DNA from: Acidiferrobacteraceae bacterium | Lineage (GTDB): Bacteria > Pseudomonadota > Gammaproteobacteria > HyVt-429 | DNA length: 36,509 nucleotides | Assembly (NCBI GenBank): GCA_011052015.1 | Contig: DRJZ01000130.1 | Span: 1 to 36,509, forward strand | Reading direction: 5' to 3' | Part shown: piece by piece, positions 23,001 through 31,117 of the stretch | Layout of the letters: each line of letters starts with the position of its first letter | Numbering within the stretch: the first letter of the stretch is position 1 | Translations under genes and position numbers: made by a program | The notes under the pieces: generated by a model | What the model was told of the DNA's origin: nothing | What the model saw: the letters and a program-made list of their open reading frames with translations, nothing else | Databases searched by the model: none

Positions 23001-23791
23001 GCGACGAAAAAATCACCTTTACCGATATCAAGAATCAACCGCGTAAAATTATCACAGCCCCTACGTGGAGCGGTATCGAATCGGAAGAGGTCAGTTACAC
23101 CGCAGGCTATACCAACATACATGAACGTATTCCGTTTCGCACCTTAACCGGACGTGCGCAATTCTATCAGGATCACGAGTGGATGCTGGATTTCGGTGAA
23201 GGGTTTTGTGTCTATCGTCCGCCAGTGGATCTGCAAGCTACTGCCGCAGTGGAGTCTCGATTAAATGGCAAGCAGCATTTAACGCTTAACTGGATTACGC
23301 CGCATAGTAAATGGGGGATTCATAGTACCTACAATGACAATCTGCGCATGCTGAACCTATTTCGTGGTGGTCCGGGGGTTTGGATTTCCGAGAAGGACGC
23401 TGAAAAGATCGGGCTTGAGGATAATGATTGGGTTGAGGCGCTAAACGGCAATGGCGCCACTGTCGCGCGCGTAATTGTTAGCCAGCGTGTACCCGAGGGC
23501 ATGGCAATGATGTACCACGCACAGGAAAAAACCATCAATGTACCGGGCTCGCCGACTACCGGTAAACGTGGCGGTATTTTAAATAGTGTGACTCGCACCA
23601 CAGTCAAACCGACACATATGATTGGTGGTTATGCTCAACTTTCTTATGGATTTAATTACTATGGCACCGTGGGTTCTCAGCGAGATGAATTTGTCATCGT
23701 GCATAAAATTGAAGATCAGGACGTTGATTGGCTGGAGCGTGAGCTCACCCCTGAGCGGGAAGCGAATCCAAATCCTCCGGGTATGGTTTAA
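20048..23791 (+). CDS. narG: Respiratory nitrate reductase alpha subunit NarG
   Basis: 1247 residues, the same length as E. coli NarG. The N-terminal FS0 4Fe-4S ligands are His50, Cys54, Cys58 ([13 protein letters not shown]) and Cys93 ([13 protein letters not shown]). The molybdenum ligand is Asp223 in [20 protein letters not shown]. These match E. coli positions after Met removal. It binds the bis-MGD cofactor and reduces nitrate to nitrite in the cytoplasm, with electrons from NarH. ATG 20048 follows GAGGA. No Tat-type twin-arginine leader with cleavage is present beyond the remnant-like start normal for NarG. Expression is predicted FNR-dependent through a long structured leader. A repeat element separates it from narH. 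Confidence 0.97.
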   Translation: [1247 protein letters not shown]

Positions 23792-23820
23792 AAAGGTCAG
23801 CCTTAAAACGAAAGTGTTAT

Positions 23821-23960
23821 GGGCGCTTCTATTAATCCCCTCTCCCTTCGGGAGAGGGCTAGGGTGAGGGGGCAAATAAAGCTAAGGTACTGATTTTATT
23901 ATCCCCTCATCCCAACCTTCTCCCGGAAGGAGAAGGAGTTATCAATTAATAGAAGTGCCC
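23821..23960. repeat. MITE/BIME-like element between narG and narH
   Basis: Terminal inverted repeats GGGCGCTTCTATTAAT (23821-23836) and ATTAATAGAAGTGCCC (23945-23960) differ at one base. Within lie two REP-like palindromes in opposite orientation: CCCTCTCCC-TTC-GGGAGAGGG plus AGGGTGAGGGGG, and CCCCTCATCCC with CTTCTCCCGGAAGGAGAAG. The core is shared with the element at 132-237. It widens the narG-narH gap to 200 bases in an operon that is otherwise tight (23 and 17 bases at the later junctions) and would form a strong mRNA hairpin. Confidence 0.75.
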
Positions 23961-23991
23961 TTATGTTAATAATTTTTAAGTGGAGTATTGA

Positions 23992-25566
23992 ATGAAAATC
24001 CGCGCACAGTTTTCCCTGGTATTTAACCTGGACAAATGTATAGGCTGTCACACTTGTTCGGTCACGTGTAAAAATGTCTGGACCAATCGCAAAGGTGTAG
24101 AGTATGCGTGGTTTAACAACGTCGAGAGCAAACCCGGCATTGGATACCCGAAAAACTGGGAAGACCAGGATGTTTGGCACGGTGGTTGGGAATTGTTTAA
24201 TAATAAATTACGGCTTAAATCAGGCAGTCGTCTCAAACGCTTGATGAATATTTTCGCCAATCCAGATCTGCCGGTAATCGACGATTACTACGAACCCTAC
24301 ACCTACAATTACGGTCATTTGCAAACCTCACCGCTATCGGAAGCCGCGCCCACAGCGCGGCCGATGTCGCAACTCGATGGCGGCCAAATGGAAAAGGTCT
24401 CCTGGGGGCCGAATTGGGAAGACGATCTTGCCGGCGAATTTAAGAAGCGCAGTCAGGATAAAAACTTCGCTAATATTGAAAAGCAAATATATTCTGAATT
24501 TGAACACACATTTCAGATGTATCTGCCAAGGATGTGTAACCACTGTCTGAATCCATCGTGCGTCGCATCTTGTCCGGCCGGATCAATGTATAAGCGCGAA
24601 GAAGATGGCATTGTGCTGGTCGATCAGAACAAATGCCGCGGTTGGCGTATGTGCGTCAGCAATTGTCCATACAAAAAGGTATTTTATAACTGGGAATCCG
24701 GCAAGGCGGAAAAATGTATAGCCTGTTATCCACGTGTTGAGGCAGGGCTACCCACAGTGTGTTCCGAATCATGCGTTGGCCGTATTCGTTACAACGGAAT
24801 AATGCTTTATGACGCGGATAAAATAAAGGAGGCTGCATCAACGGAAAATGAACAAGGTCTGTATGAGGCACAACTTGATATTTTTGTTGATCCCAATGAC
24901 CCAGAGGTGATCGCAAATGCACGTGAAAACGGCGTGTCTTGCTCCTGGATAGAGGCCGCGCAGAAATCACCGATTTATAAAATGGCTGTTGAATGGCGCG
25001 TGGCTTTCCCGTTGCATCCGGAATTTCGCACCTTGCCCATGGTTTGGTATGTGCCGCCGTTGGCACCGGTACAGTCGCAAATTGATCAAGGCAACCTGCC
25101 GACTGAAGAAGATGGCATGATCCCAAAAGCCGAGGCATTACGCATGCCTGTTCAATACTTGGCCAATTTATTTACCGCCGGTGATGAAAAGCCGATATTG
25201 AAAAGTATTAACCGCTTGATCGCCATGCGATCTTATCAACGCACAGTACATGTAGATAAACAGCCGAACCAGGCCATTCTGGATAAGGTGGGTCTCAGCG
25301 TTGAGCAGGTTGAAGATATGTACCGGTATATGGCCATCGCCAACTATGAAGATCGGTTTGTTGTTCCAACCAGTCAGGAAGAATTACGACAGGATGATTT
25401 TCACGCGTTTCAGGGCACCAATGGTATTGATTTCGGAAACACGAGTCCCAACAGTGGAGGTAAAATATCGTTGTTCCCAACACGCCGCCAGGGAAGCATG
25501 GAATCCCTGGTTTATGTGGCGCCGCCTGAAAAGTTCAAAAAGGAGAAAGAAACCGTCGATAGTTAG
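23992..25566 (+). CDS. narH: Respiratory nitrate reductase beta subunit NarH
   Basis: 524 residues (E. coli 512). The iron-sulphur ligands are all present: Cys16-Cys19-Cys22-Cys26 in KCIGCHTCSVTCKNVW, MCNHCLNPSCVASCP, then KCRGWRMCVSNCPYKK with Trp in place of one Cys (the 3Fe-4S cluster) and KCIACYPRVEAGLPTVCSES. It passes electrons from NarI haems to NarG. GGAG 8-9 bases before ATG 23992 is the ribosome binding site, downstream of the repeat element. The C-terminal ~25 residues (PPEKFKKEKETVDS) are a short extension. Confidence 0.97.
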   Translation: MKIRAQFSLVFNLDKCIGCHTCSVTCKNVWTNRKGVEYAWFNNVESKPGIGYPKNWEDQDVWHGGWELFNNKLRLKSGSRLKRLMNIFANPDLPVIDDYYEPYTYNYGHLQTSPLSEAAPTARPMSQLDGGQMEKVSWGPNWEDDLAGEFKKRSQDKNFANIEKQIYSEFEHTFQMYLPRMCNHCLNPSCVASCPAGSMYKREEDGIVLVDQNKCRGWRMCVSNCPYKKVFYNWESGKAEKCIACYPRVEAGLPTVCSESCVGRIRYNGIMLYDADKIKEAASTENEQGLYEAQLDIFVDPNDPEVIANARENGVSCSWIEAAQKSPIYKMAVEWRVAFPLHPEFRTLPMVWYVPPLAPVQSQIDQGNLPTEEDGMIPKAEALRMPVQYLANLFTAGDEKPILKSINRLIAMRSYQRTVHVDKQPNQAILDKVGLSVEQVEDMYRYMAIANYEDRFVVPTSQEELRQDDFHAFQGTNGIDFGNTSPNSGGKISLFPTRRQGSMESLVYVAPPEKFKKEKETVDS

Positions 25567-25589
25567 CCCATCTATTTACGATAATAGTT

Positions 25590-26117
25590 ATGCTAAAAAT
25601 ATATAAAATTCTTTCTGTATTGATTGATTATCCAAACGATGAGTTGTTGCTAAATCTGGAACAAGTTAAATCCGCCCTTGATGAACCCCAGTGTGTGAAT
25701 AATCAGGAACGCAAGATTTTGCGCGAACATATCGAATGGATGCAAAACCAGCAAGCACTGGAATTGCAGGGGCTATACATACAAACGTTTGACATGGCTG
25801 CCGAACACGCTTTGTATTTAACTCACCATTTGTTAGGTGATGATCGTGAGAGGGGTCCTGCGCTTGTCGATTTACAGGAGTTCTATAAGAACACAGGCTG
25901 GCAAGCTGTTGATAACGAATTGCCTGATTATTTACCAATGATATTGGAGTATGCGTCTAATTTGGATGAAATGGGCGCACGCATGTTTCTGCGCGAGGCG
26001 GTCGGTGCGATCAGCATTTTGGCCGCTAATCTGGAAAAAACCGGCAGTCCTTATGCAAAACTTATGCGTTTGTTAGAAAATCGCGCCAGCATTTTGGATG
26101 CCGCAGCTAACAGTTAA
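25590..26117 (+). CDS. narJ: Nitrate reductase assembly chaperone NarJ
   Basis: 175 residues, shorter than E. coli NarJ (about 236) but with the family core: KILSVLIDYPNDELLLNLEQ, the QGLYIQTFDMAAEHALYLTH segment ((Y/F)V-T-FD-) and HHLLGDDRERGPALVDLQEF. NarJ binds apo-NarG and is needed for molybdenum cofactor insertion and membrane attachment; it is not part of the final enzyme. The shorter form lacks a C-terminal tail seen in enterobacteria. Start ATG 25590 has no strong Shine-Dalgarno; it is 23 bases after narH. Confidence 0.9.
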   Translation: MLKIYKILSVLIDYPNDELLLNLEQVKSALDEPQCVNNQERKILREHIEWMQNQQALELQGLYIQTFDMAAEHALYLTHHLLGDDRERGPALVDLQEFYKNTGWQAVDNELPDYLPMILEYASNLDEMGARMFLREAVGAISILAANLEKTGSPYAKLMRLLENRASILDAAANS

Positions 26118-26134
26118 ACAATAGTGAGACTAAT

Positions 26135-26869
26135 ATGAATATTGAATCTTTTATTTTTGGTACCTATCCTTATATCGTGCTCACCATCTTTTTGCTTGGC
26201 AGTTGGGTGCGGTTTGACCGTGAGCAATACACATGGAAGAGTGATTCCAGTCAATTGTTGTCAAATAAGTGCTTACGACGTGCGAGTAATTTGTTTCATG
26301 TCGGCATCCTCGCCATTTTCTTCGGCCACCTGTTTGGGCTCTTATCCCCGCCCGCCCTGTTTCATGCCATCGGCATCTCTGACGTGGGTCATCAATATGT
26401 TGCCATTATCCTGGGTCTGATTTTCGGAACTTTGTGTCTGATTGGCGCGGTCATGTTGTTGTTACGCCGCTTGTTAATTAAACGCATCTACGTTAACAGT
26501 CGATTAATGGATATTTTTATTCTGGTATGGTTGTTGGTGACCCTGTTGCTGGGTCTAAGCACCTTACCTTCATCATGGCACCATGCAACGAATGGTGACG
26601 CTAGCATCATGTTGGCATTATCGGAATGGGTGCGCGGTGCACTAATCTTTCAGGCAGATCCCGGATTATTAGCGGATGTGGGCACCGTATTCAAAATTCA
26701 TTTGTTTTTTGGCATGACAGTGTTTCTATTGTTTCCATTCACTCGCCTGGTGCATATCTGGAGTTTCCCGGTTGGGTATTTATCGCGTGCTTGTTTGTTT
26801 GTGCGCACCAAGAGGAAACTTGAACGATCCAGCACGAGAAGATTGATTCGTTCCAGGCAGAACGTTTAA
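26135..26869 (+). CDS. narI: Nitrate reductase gamma subunit NarI, cytochrome b
   Basis: 244 residues with five hydrophobic segments (about 10-22, 50-70, 85-112, 124-142, 184-205). Haem ligands are visible: His55 and His65 (SNLFHVGILAIFFGHLFGLL), His189 and His207 (VFKIHLFFG and RLVHIWSFP). It takes electrons from quinol at the periplasmic side and anchors NarGH. The C-terminal ~30 residues are rich in Arg (TKRKLERSSTRRLIRSRQNV). It ends the operon; ubiT converges from the other strand 54 bases later. Confidence 0.95.
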   Translation: MNIESFIFGTYPYIVLTIFLLGSWVRFDREQYTWKSDSSQLLSNKCLRRASNLFHVGILAIFFGHLFGLLSPPALFHAIGISDVGHQYVAIILGLIFGTLCLIGAVMLLLRRLLIKRIYVNSRLMDIFILVWLLVTLLLGLSTLPSSWHHATNGDASIMLALSEWVRGALIFQADPGLLADVGTVFKIHLFFGMTVFLLFPFTRLVHIWSFPVGYLSRACLFVRTKRKLERSSTRRLIRSRQNV

Positions 26870-26923
26870 AAGCAAAACATGTGAGCACTTCTTATGCAAT
26901 CAGATCATCACATGGCGCAAAGA

Positions 26924-27418
26924 TTAATTGGGCCGACAGACCAGGCGGGCGGCCAGTTCAAGGCCTTTTCGTAAGGGCAAAGGGAGGGTGTCGAGGTCCA
27001 GGGTGTCGAGCAGGTTTTTGACTTGCAGGCCGATCTCAGTATCACCCTCAATCATCAGACGGCGCTGGAAAAAGAGTGTATCCGGGTCTTCACAACGGGT
27101 GGCCAGTTGCATAAACTCACGCAGATTGCCGCGAATTGAGGCGGACTCCTGCGCTCGTTGTTTCAAAACAATCCGCTGTCCCTGTATGCCGAAGTACCAG
27201 CATAGGTGGGCATCCTCAAGGGTGATTTTTATGTATTGTCCCTGTAAAAAATCCAGCTCCCCGTCACGCAATGCTTCCTTAAGGACATAGTGCAGCACCT
27301 TCTCCAGCACGCCACGCTGCAATGCAAAGGGCGCACGCGCAATATTCCTGGCCAGCAGCAAGGGGAGTTTTTCGCCTAATGCTGTTTTAAGGGGTACGGG
27401 GATTGAGGCGAGGTTCAT
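26924..27418 (-). CDS. ubiT: UbiT: SCP2-domain protein of O2-independent ubiquinone synthesis
   Basis: 164 residues with an SCP2 lipid-binding fold: LHYVLKEALRDGELDFLQGQ, then YIKITLEDAHLCWYFGIQGQ and DTLFFQRRLMIEGDTEIGLQ. UbiT binds the lipid intermediates of ubiquinone synthesis and works with UbiU and UbiV when oxygen is absent. It is divergent from yhcC-ubiU-ubiV across a 160-base region with one FNR box, and convergent with narI. Placement beside nar makes sense, since NarI oxidises quinol during anaerobic growth. Confidence 0.88.
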   Translation of the reverse strand: MNLASIPVPLKTALGEKLPLLLARNIARAPFALQRGVLEKVLHYVLKEALRDGELDFLQGQYIKITLEDAHLCWYFGIQGQRIVLKQRAQESASIRGNLREFMQLATRCEDPDTLFFQRRLMIEGDTEIGLQVKNLLDTLDLDTLPLPLRKGLELAARLVCRPN

Positions 27419-27444
27419 CTGTGATCATGCCTGTCTTGGTGGTA

Positions 27445-27525
27445 AACTGAGTATAAATGGGCCGCCTAGCTGTGTCTTGACCTAAATCAAGTTGCGTCAA
27501 ATCTGTCTTTGCTAGGCTGTCCGCC
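27445..27525. promoter_or_regulatory. Shared FNR box between ubiT and yhcC-ubiU-ubiV
   Basis: TTGACCTAAATCAA (27477-27490) matches the FNR consensus. Leftward, AGTATA at 27450-27455 reads TATACT on the minus strand, a -10 that puts the box at about -41.5 for ubiT. Rightward, TAGGCT at 27513-27518 is a weaker -10 at the mirrored distance. One site could therefore activate both directions under anaerobiosis. Confidence 0.65.
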
Positions 27526-27579
27526 AGCACTATTCTGGCAACTTAGGCCTAGAAGTCAACTACAGGTGTAGCGTATTTA

Positions 27580-28515
27580 ATGTATCTGCCCGGGGTCATC
27601 CACTCATTCGGCAGCGCCATGCAACGCAAGTATGGCGAAAAAGTGCACAAGCTGGCGATTAATGCAGCATTTACTTGCCCAAATCGAGATGGCAGCAGGG
27701 GCACAGGTGGCTGCACCTTTTGTAATAATGTTTCGTTCAGTCCTCATGCACGGCAGCCGGTCAGTGTCATGGAACAGATCGAGCAGGGCAAAAAGGTTGT
27801 GCGCAAAAGGACCGGGGCAAAAAAATATATCGCCTATTTTCAGGCCTATACAAACACCTATGCGGATATTGCGCGACTGAAGGAACTTTATGATCAGGCC
27901 CTGGAAGATGATGATGTGGTGGGCCTATCCATAGGGACACGCCCGGATTGCGTTCCCGACCCGGTGTTGGTGTTGTTGGCGGAGTATCAACAACAAGGTT
28001 ACGAGGTCTGGCTCGAACTGGGCCTGCAATCGGCGTTTGACTCGACCCTGGCGCGAGTGAATCGTGGCCATGGTTTTGCGGAGTATGTGCAGGCCATAAA
28101 ACGTGCGTACCGATACAAGGTGCAGGTTTGCACACATCTGATTGTTGGCTTGCCTGGTGAGGATGCCGGGCACAACCTGTCTTCACTTCAACAGGTCCTG
28201 CAAGTGGGGACACAGGGTCTTAAGTTGCATCCATTGCATGTGGTCAAGGGCACGCAGTTGGCGAATCAATGGCGCAGGGGGGAATACAAGGCCATGGCAT
28301 TTAATGACTATATTGATCTGGCGACAGAGATGGTGGCGCGAACACCACCGGACGTGATTTTCCATCGCCTTACGGCGACTGCCGCGCCGCGTTTGTTACT
28401 GGCCCCTCAATGGTGTGCCTATAAGTGGCGGGTGCTCAACGCCATACATGACCAACTGATACTGCAAACCCGTAGTCAAGGTAGCAGCCTCGACTACAAA
28501 CTGAAGATAGGGTGA
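27580..28515 (+). CDS. yhcC: YhcC-family radical SAM protein
   Basis: 311 residues. The cluster-binding cysteines are Cys33, Cys45 and Cys48 in FTCPNRDGSRGTGGCTFC, the lengthened motif typical of the YhcC (TIGR01212) family rather than plain CxxxCxxC. Further signatures are LSIGTRPDCVPD, WLELGLQS and THLIVGLPGED of the radical SAM barrel. The biochemical role of YhcC is not settled. ATG 27580 follows the FNR-box region; the gene ends four bases before ubiU, so it likely belongs to the same anaerobic operon. Confidence 0.88.
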   Translation: MYLPGVIHSFGSAMQRKYGEKVHKLAINAAFTCPNRDGSRGTGGCTFCNNVSFSPHARQPVSVMEQIEQGKKVVRKRTGAKKYIAYFQAYTNTYADIARLKELYDQALEDDDVVGLSIGTRPDCVPDPVLVLLAEYQQQGYEVWLELGLQSAFDSTLARVNRGHGFAEYVQAIKRAYRYKVQVCTHLIVGLPGEDAGHNLSSLQQVLQVGTQGLKLHPLHVVKGTQLANQWRRGEYKAMAFNDYIDLATEMVARTPPDVIFHRLTATAAPRLLLAPQWCAYKWRVLNAIHDQLILQTRSQGSSLDYKLKIG

Positions 28516-28519
28516 GTTG

Positions 28520-29515
28520 ATGGATCTGGTGTGTCCTGCGGGTAATTATCCGTCGCTCAAGGCAGCCGTGAATCAAGGCGCGAATGCGGTCTATATCGGA
28601 TTTAAGGACGACACCAATGCGCGTCATTTTGCCGGTCTGAATTTCAATGATAAAAAAATCGATCAGGCCTTAGATTATGCAAAGTCAAAGGGCGTCAAGA
28701 TATTTATTGCCATCAATACTTATTCGCAATCCCAGGGTTGGCCGCGCTGGAAGCAGGCCATCGACAGAGCGGCGCAGTTAGAAGTTGATGCCGTTATTGC
28801 CGCCGATATTGCAGTGCTCGATTATGCCGTTTCAACTTATCCGGAATTAAACCTGCACCTATCAGTACAGGGTTCGGCGACGAACTATGAGGCCTTACGT
28901 TTTTACCAACAGCGATTCAATATACGCCGTGCTGTGCTGCCCAGGGTCCTGTCGCTGGCACAGGTACAGGCCCTGGCCAAGAATAGCCCGGTGGATCTGG
29001 AGGTATTTGCCTTTGGTAGCCTGTGCATTATGGCCGAAGGGCGCTGCCATCTTTCTTCTTATGTCACGGGTGAGTCACCCAATATGTGCGGTGTCTGTTC
29101 ACCCGCCAAGGCCGTTAACTGGGAGCAGCGCGGCGATGTTCTTGAGTCGCGTCTCAATGGGGTCCTGATCGACCGCTACCAGAAAGATGTAAATGCCAGT
29201 TATCCCACGCTTTGCAAGGGCCGCTTCCGGGTGAACGGTGAGGTTGTTCATGCCCTGGAAGAGCCGACCAGTCTCAATACCATCGGCCTCATTCCCGAAT
29301 TGTCAAAGATCGGCATCAAGGCGGTGAAGATCGAAGGGCGTCAGCGCAGCCCCGCCTACGTACAACAGGTGACACAGGTGTGGCGGCAGGCGTTGGATCA
29401 CTACGCCCGGGCGGGAGACAAGTTTGCAGCCAAAAAGGAATGGACAGATGTATTGGCCAAGGTCTCCGAAGGTGCGCAGACGACACTGGGGGCCTATTTA
29501 CGGCCATGGCAGTAA
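28520..29515 (+). CDS. ubiU: UbiU: U32-family hydroxylase component, O2-independent ubiquinone synthesis
   Basis: 331 residues from ATG 28520, which has GGTGAG just upstream. Cys169, Cys176, Cys193 and Cys232 (CIMAEGRC, CGVC, TLCKG) are at the same positions as the 4Fe-4S ligands of E. coli UbiU. Peptidase U32 fold: MDLVCPAGNYPSLKAAVNQG and VKIEGRQRSPAYV. With UbiV it hydroxylates the quinone ring without oxygen. The stop TAA overlaps a possible ATG of ubiV at 29506. Length equals the E. coli protein (331). Confidence 0.95.
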   Translation: MDLVCPAGNYPSLKAAVNQGANAVYIGFKDDTNARHFAGLNFNDKKIDQALDYAKSKGVKIFIAINTYSQSQGWPRWKQAIDRAAQLEVDAVIAADIAVLDYAVSTYPELNLHLSVQGSATNYEALRFYQQRFNIRRAVLPRVLSLAQVQALAKNSPVDLEVFAFGSLCIMAEGRCHLSSYVTGESPNMCGVCSPAKAVNWEQRGDVLESRLNGVLIDRYQKDVNASYPTLCKGRFRVNGEVVHALEEPTSLNTIGLIPELSKIGIKAVKIEGRQRSPAYVQQVTQVWRQALDHYARAGDKFAAKKEWTDVLAKVSEGAQTTLGAYLRPWQ

Positions 29516-29520
29516 GAAAA

Positions 29521-30408
29521 ATGAAGCTATCACTTGGGCCTCTGCAATATCTTTGGTCACGGCAAGATACCTTTGATTTCTATGATTTAATGACATCATT
29601 GCCCGTCGACATCATCTATCTTGGTGAGACGGTGTGCTCCAAACGCCGCAACCTAAAAACCGGCGACTGGCTGGACTTGGCACGTCATTTGACGGAGCAG
29701 GGTAAACAAGTGGTTCTCTCCACGCTGACTCTGATCGAGGCCGAGTCCGAACTCAAGACCATGCGGCGTCTTTGCAGCCAGGATGATTTTCTTGTCGAGG
29801 CCAATGATATGGCCGCAGTGCAGTTGTTGTCCGAGCGGGGCGTCCCGTTCGTGGCCGGTCCTTTCATTAATATTTACAATGCCCGCAGCCTGGCATTCCT
29901 CAGCCGCCTGGGGTTGCGGCGCTGGGTAATGCCGGTGGAACTCTCCAGGGCGTCACTCAAGGGTATCTTTGATGCACCGGAGGCCAAGACCCTGGAGCAA
30001 TCATTGGAGACCGAGATTTTCAGTTATGGCCGCCTGCCCCTGGCCTTCTCGGCGCGCTGTTTTACCGCCAGGGCGCACAAGCTCTCGAAAGATAATTGCG
30101 AATTTGTCTGTGGCGATTATCCGCAAGGCCTGCAACTGGACAGCCAGGAGGAACAGACGGTATTTACCATCAATGGCATCCAAACACAGTCGGGTGATGT
30201 CTATAACCTCTTGCCCGAAGTGGCGGATATGAAGAAGCTGTCTGTCGACATTCTTCGGCTGAGCCCGCAACGTGAAGGCATGAGGGATGTCATTCATCAC
30301 TTCAGAGATGCCATTGAGGGACGGCACATTGCGGCATTATCTAGTGATGCATATTGTAATGGCTATTGGCATGATGAAGCCGGAATCTTTGAAATCAAGC
30401 CATTATAA
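29521..30408 (+). CDS. ubiV: UbiV: U32-family partner of UbiU
   Basis: 295 residues from ATG 29521 (alternative in-frame ATG 29506 inside ubiU). Cys39, Cys180, Cys193 and Cys197 (GETVCSKR; SARCFTARAHKLSKDNCEFV) sit at the positions of the 4Fe-4S ligands of E. coli UbiV when the 29521 start is used, which supports that choice. UbiUV is the oxygen-independent ring hydroxylase. It directly follows ubiU. After its stop there is no clear terminator; 30409-30618 has no gene that I recognise. Confidence 0.93.
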   Translation: MKLSLGPLQYLWSRQDTFDFYDLMTSLPVDIIYLGETVCSKRRNLKTGDWLDLARHLTEQGKQVVLSTLTLIEAESELKTMRRLCSQDDFLVEANDMAAVQLLSERGVPFVAGPFINIYNARSLAFLSRLGLRRWVMPVELSRASLKGIFDAPEAKTLEQSLETEIFSYGRLPLAFSARCFTARAHKLSKDNCEFVCGDYPQGLQLDSQEEQTVFTINGIQTQSGDVYNLLPEVADMKKLSVDILRLSPQREGMRDVIHHFRDAIEGRHIAALSSDAYCNGYWHDEAGIFEIKPL

Positions 30409-30618
30409 TAATCTTTCAAGATTGCAGAGAAGTAATCCAAAATTACTGTGTGATCTGACTGCTTTCAAACAGCCGAACCCGAAGCCTTTATTTGGACGAC
30501 TAAATTGAGGCTGGTGAAGGTGGCCGGAATACCAAAGCAGGTATTGGACGGGTGACAGGGTTTTGCCGCCAGCTATATTAACTAAGTCTAGCTAAACTAA
30601 ACTCTGGAGATTGCTGAA

Positions 30619-30986
30619 ATGAAGGTCAATATGCATGAAGCCAAATCCCAGCTTTCCAAACTGGGCGAACAGGCACGCAAGGCGATAGCGGATGACCGCA
30701 ACGAGGTTTATGTCAGCGCCGCGAGCGGTTGGGAGATCGCCATCAAACGCGAGACCGGGAAACTCAGTGCGCCGCCACCTGGACGCCATCATGAGTGAGG
30801 TCGGTTTTCTTCATCTGCCTATTACTTTCCACCACGGGGGGGCAGGCCGGGCGTCTGCCTGCCCATCACCGCGACCCATTTGACCGGATGCTGATCCCCC
30901 AAGCGATGGCGGAAGGACTCACTATCGTGACCAAAGACACGACCATTCCACAATACGGGGTTGCGACGGTACCGGCCAGTCAATGA
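30619..30986 (+). pseudogene. Broken Phd/VapC toxin-antitoxin fused by deletion
   Basis: ATG 30619 (after CTGGAGA) starts a Phd-type antitoxin, MKVNMHEAKSQLSKLGEQA, which within ~30 codons switches to the middle of a PIN-domain toxin (VSAASGWEIAIKRETGKLSA). The toxin continues in two other frames: LDAIMSEVGFLHLPITFHH, then, after a GGGGGGG run at 30835-30841, HHRDPFDRMLIPQAMAEGLT and IVTKDTTIPQYGV to TGA 30984-30986. So there is one internal deletion and two frameshifts. Neither protein can work. Confidence 0.8.
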
Positions 30987-31117
30987 CTCCTCCTGCCTGC
31001 ACCGAAGACACCCTGGTTCAACAAACCACGGCCGAGCACCTGGAAAAGGCCACGAACCGGGAAAAATATGCACTGATCAGAGACGGCGTGCAGGTTACGT
31101 TTCGCAATGAGGTATGA
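30983..31117 (+). pseudogene. Internally deleted hsdR relic (first)
   Basis: ATG 30983 overlaps the PIN stop (ATGA). The 44 codons begin TEDTLVQQTTAEHLE, as do many type I R subunits, then jump to KATNREKYALIRDGVQVTFR-NE, a stretch that in intact proteins lies further on, before the nuclease domain. Between them the segment with the QLGW and LGR motifs is missing. It stops at 31115-31117. It is a relic of an R subunit of a different subfamily from the gene at 14916. Confidence 0.65.
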
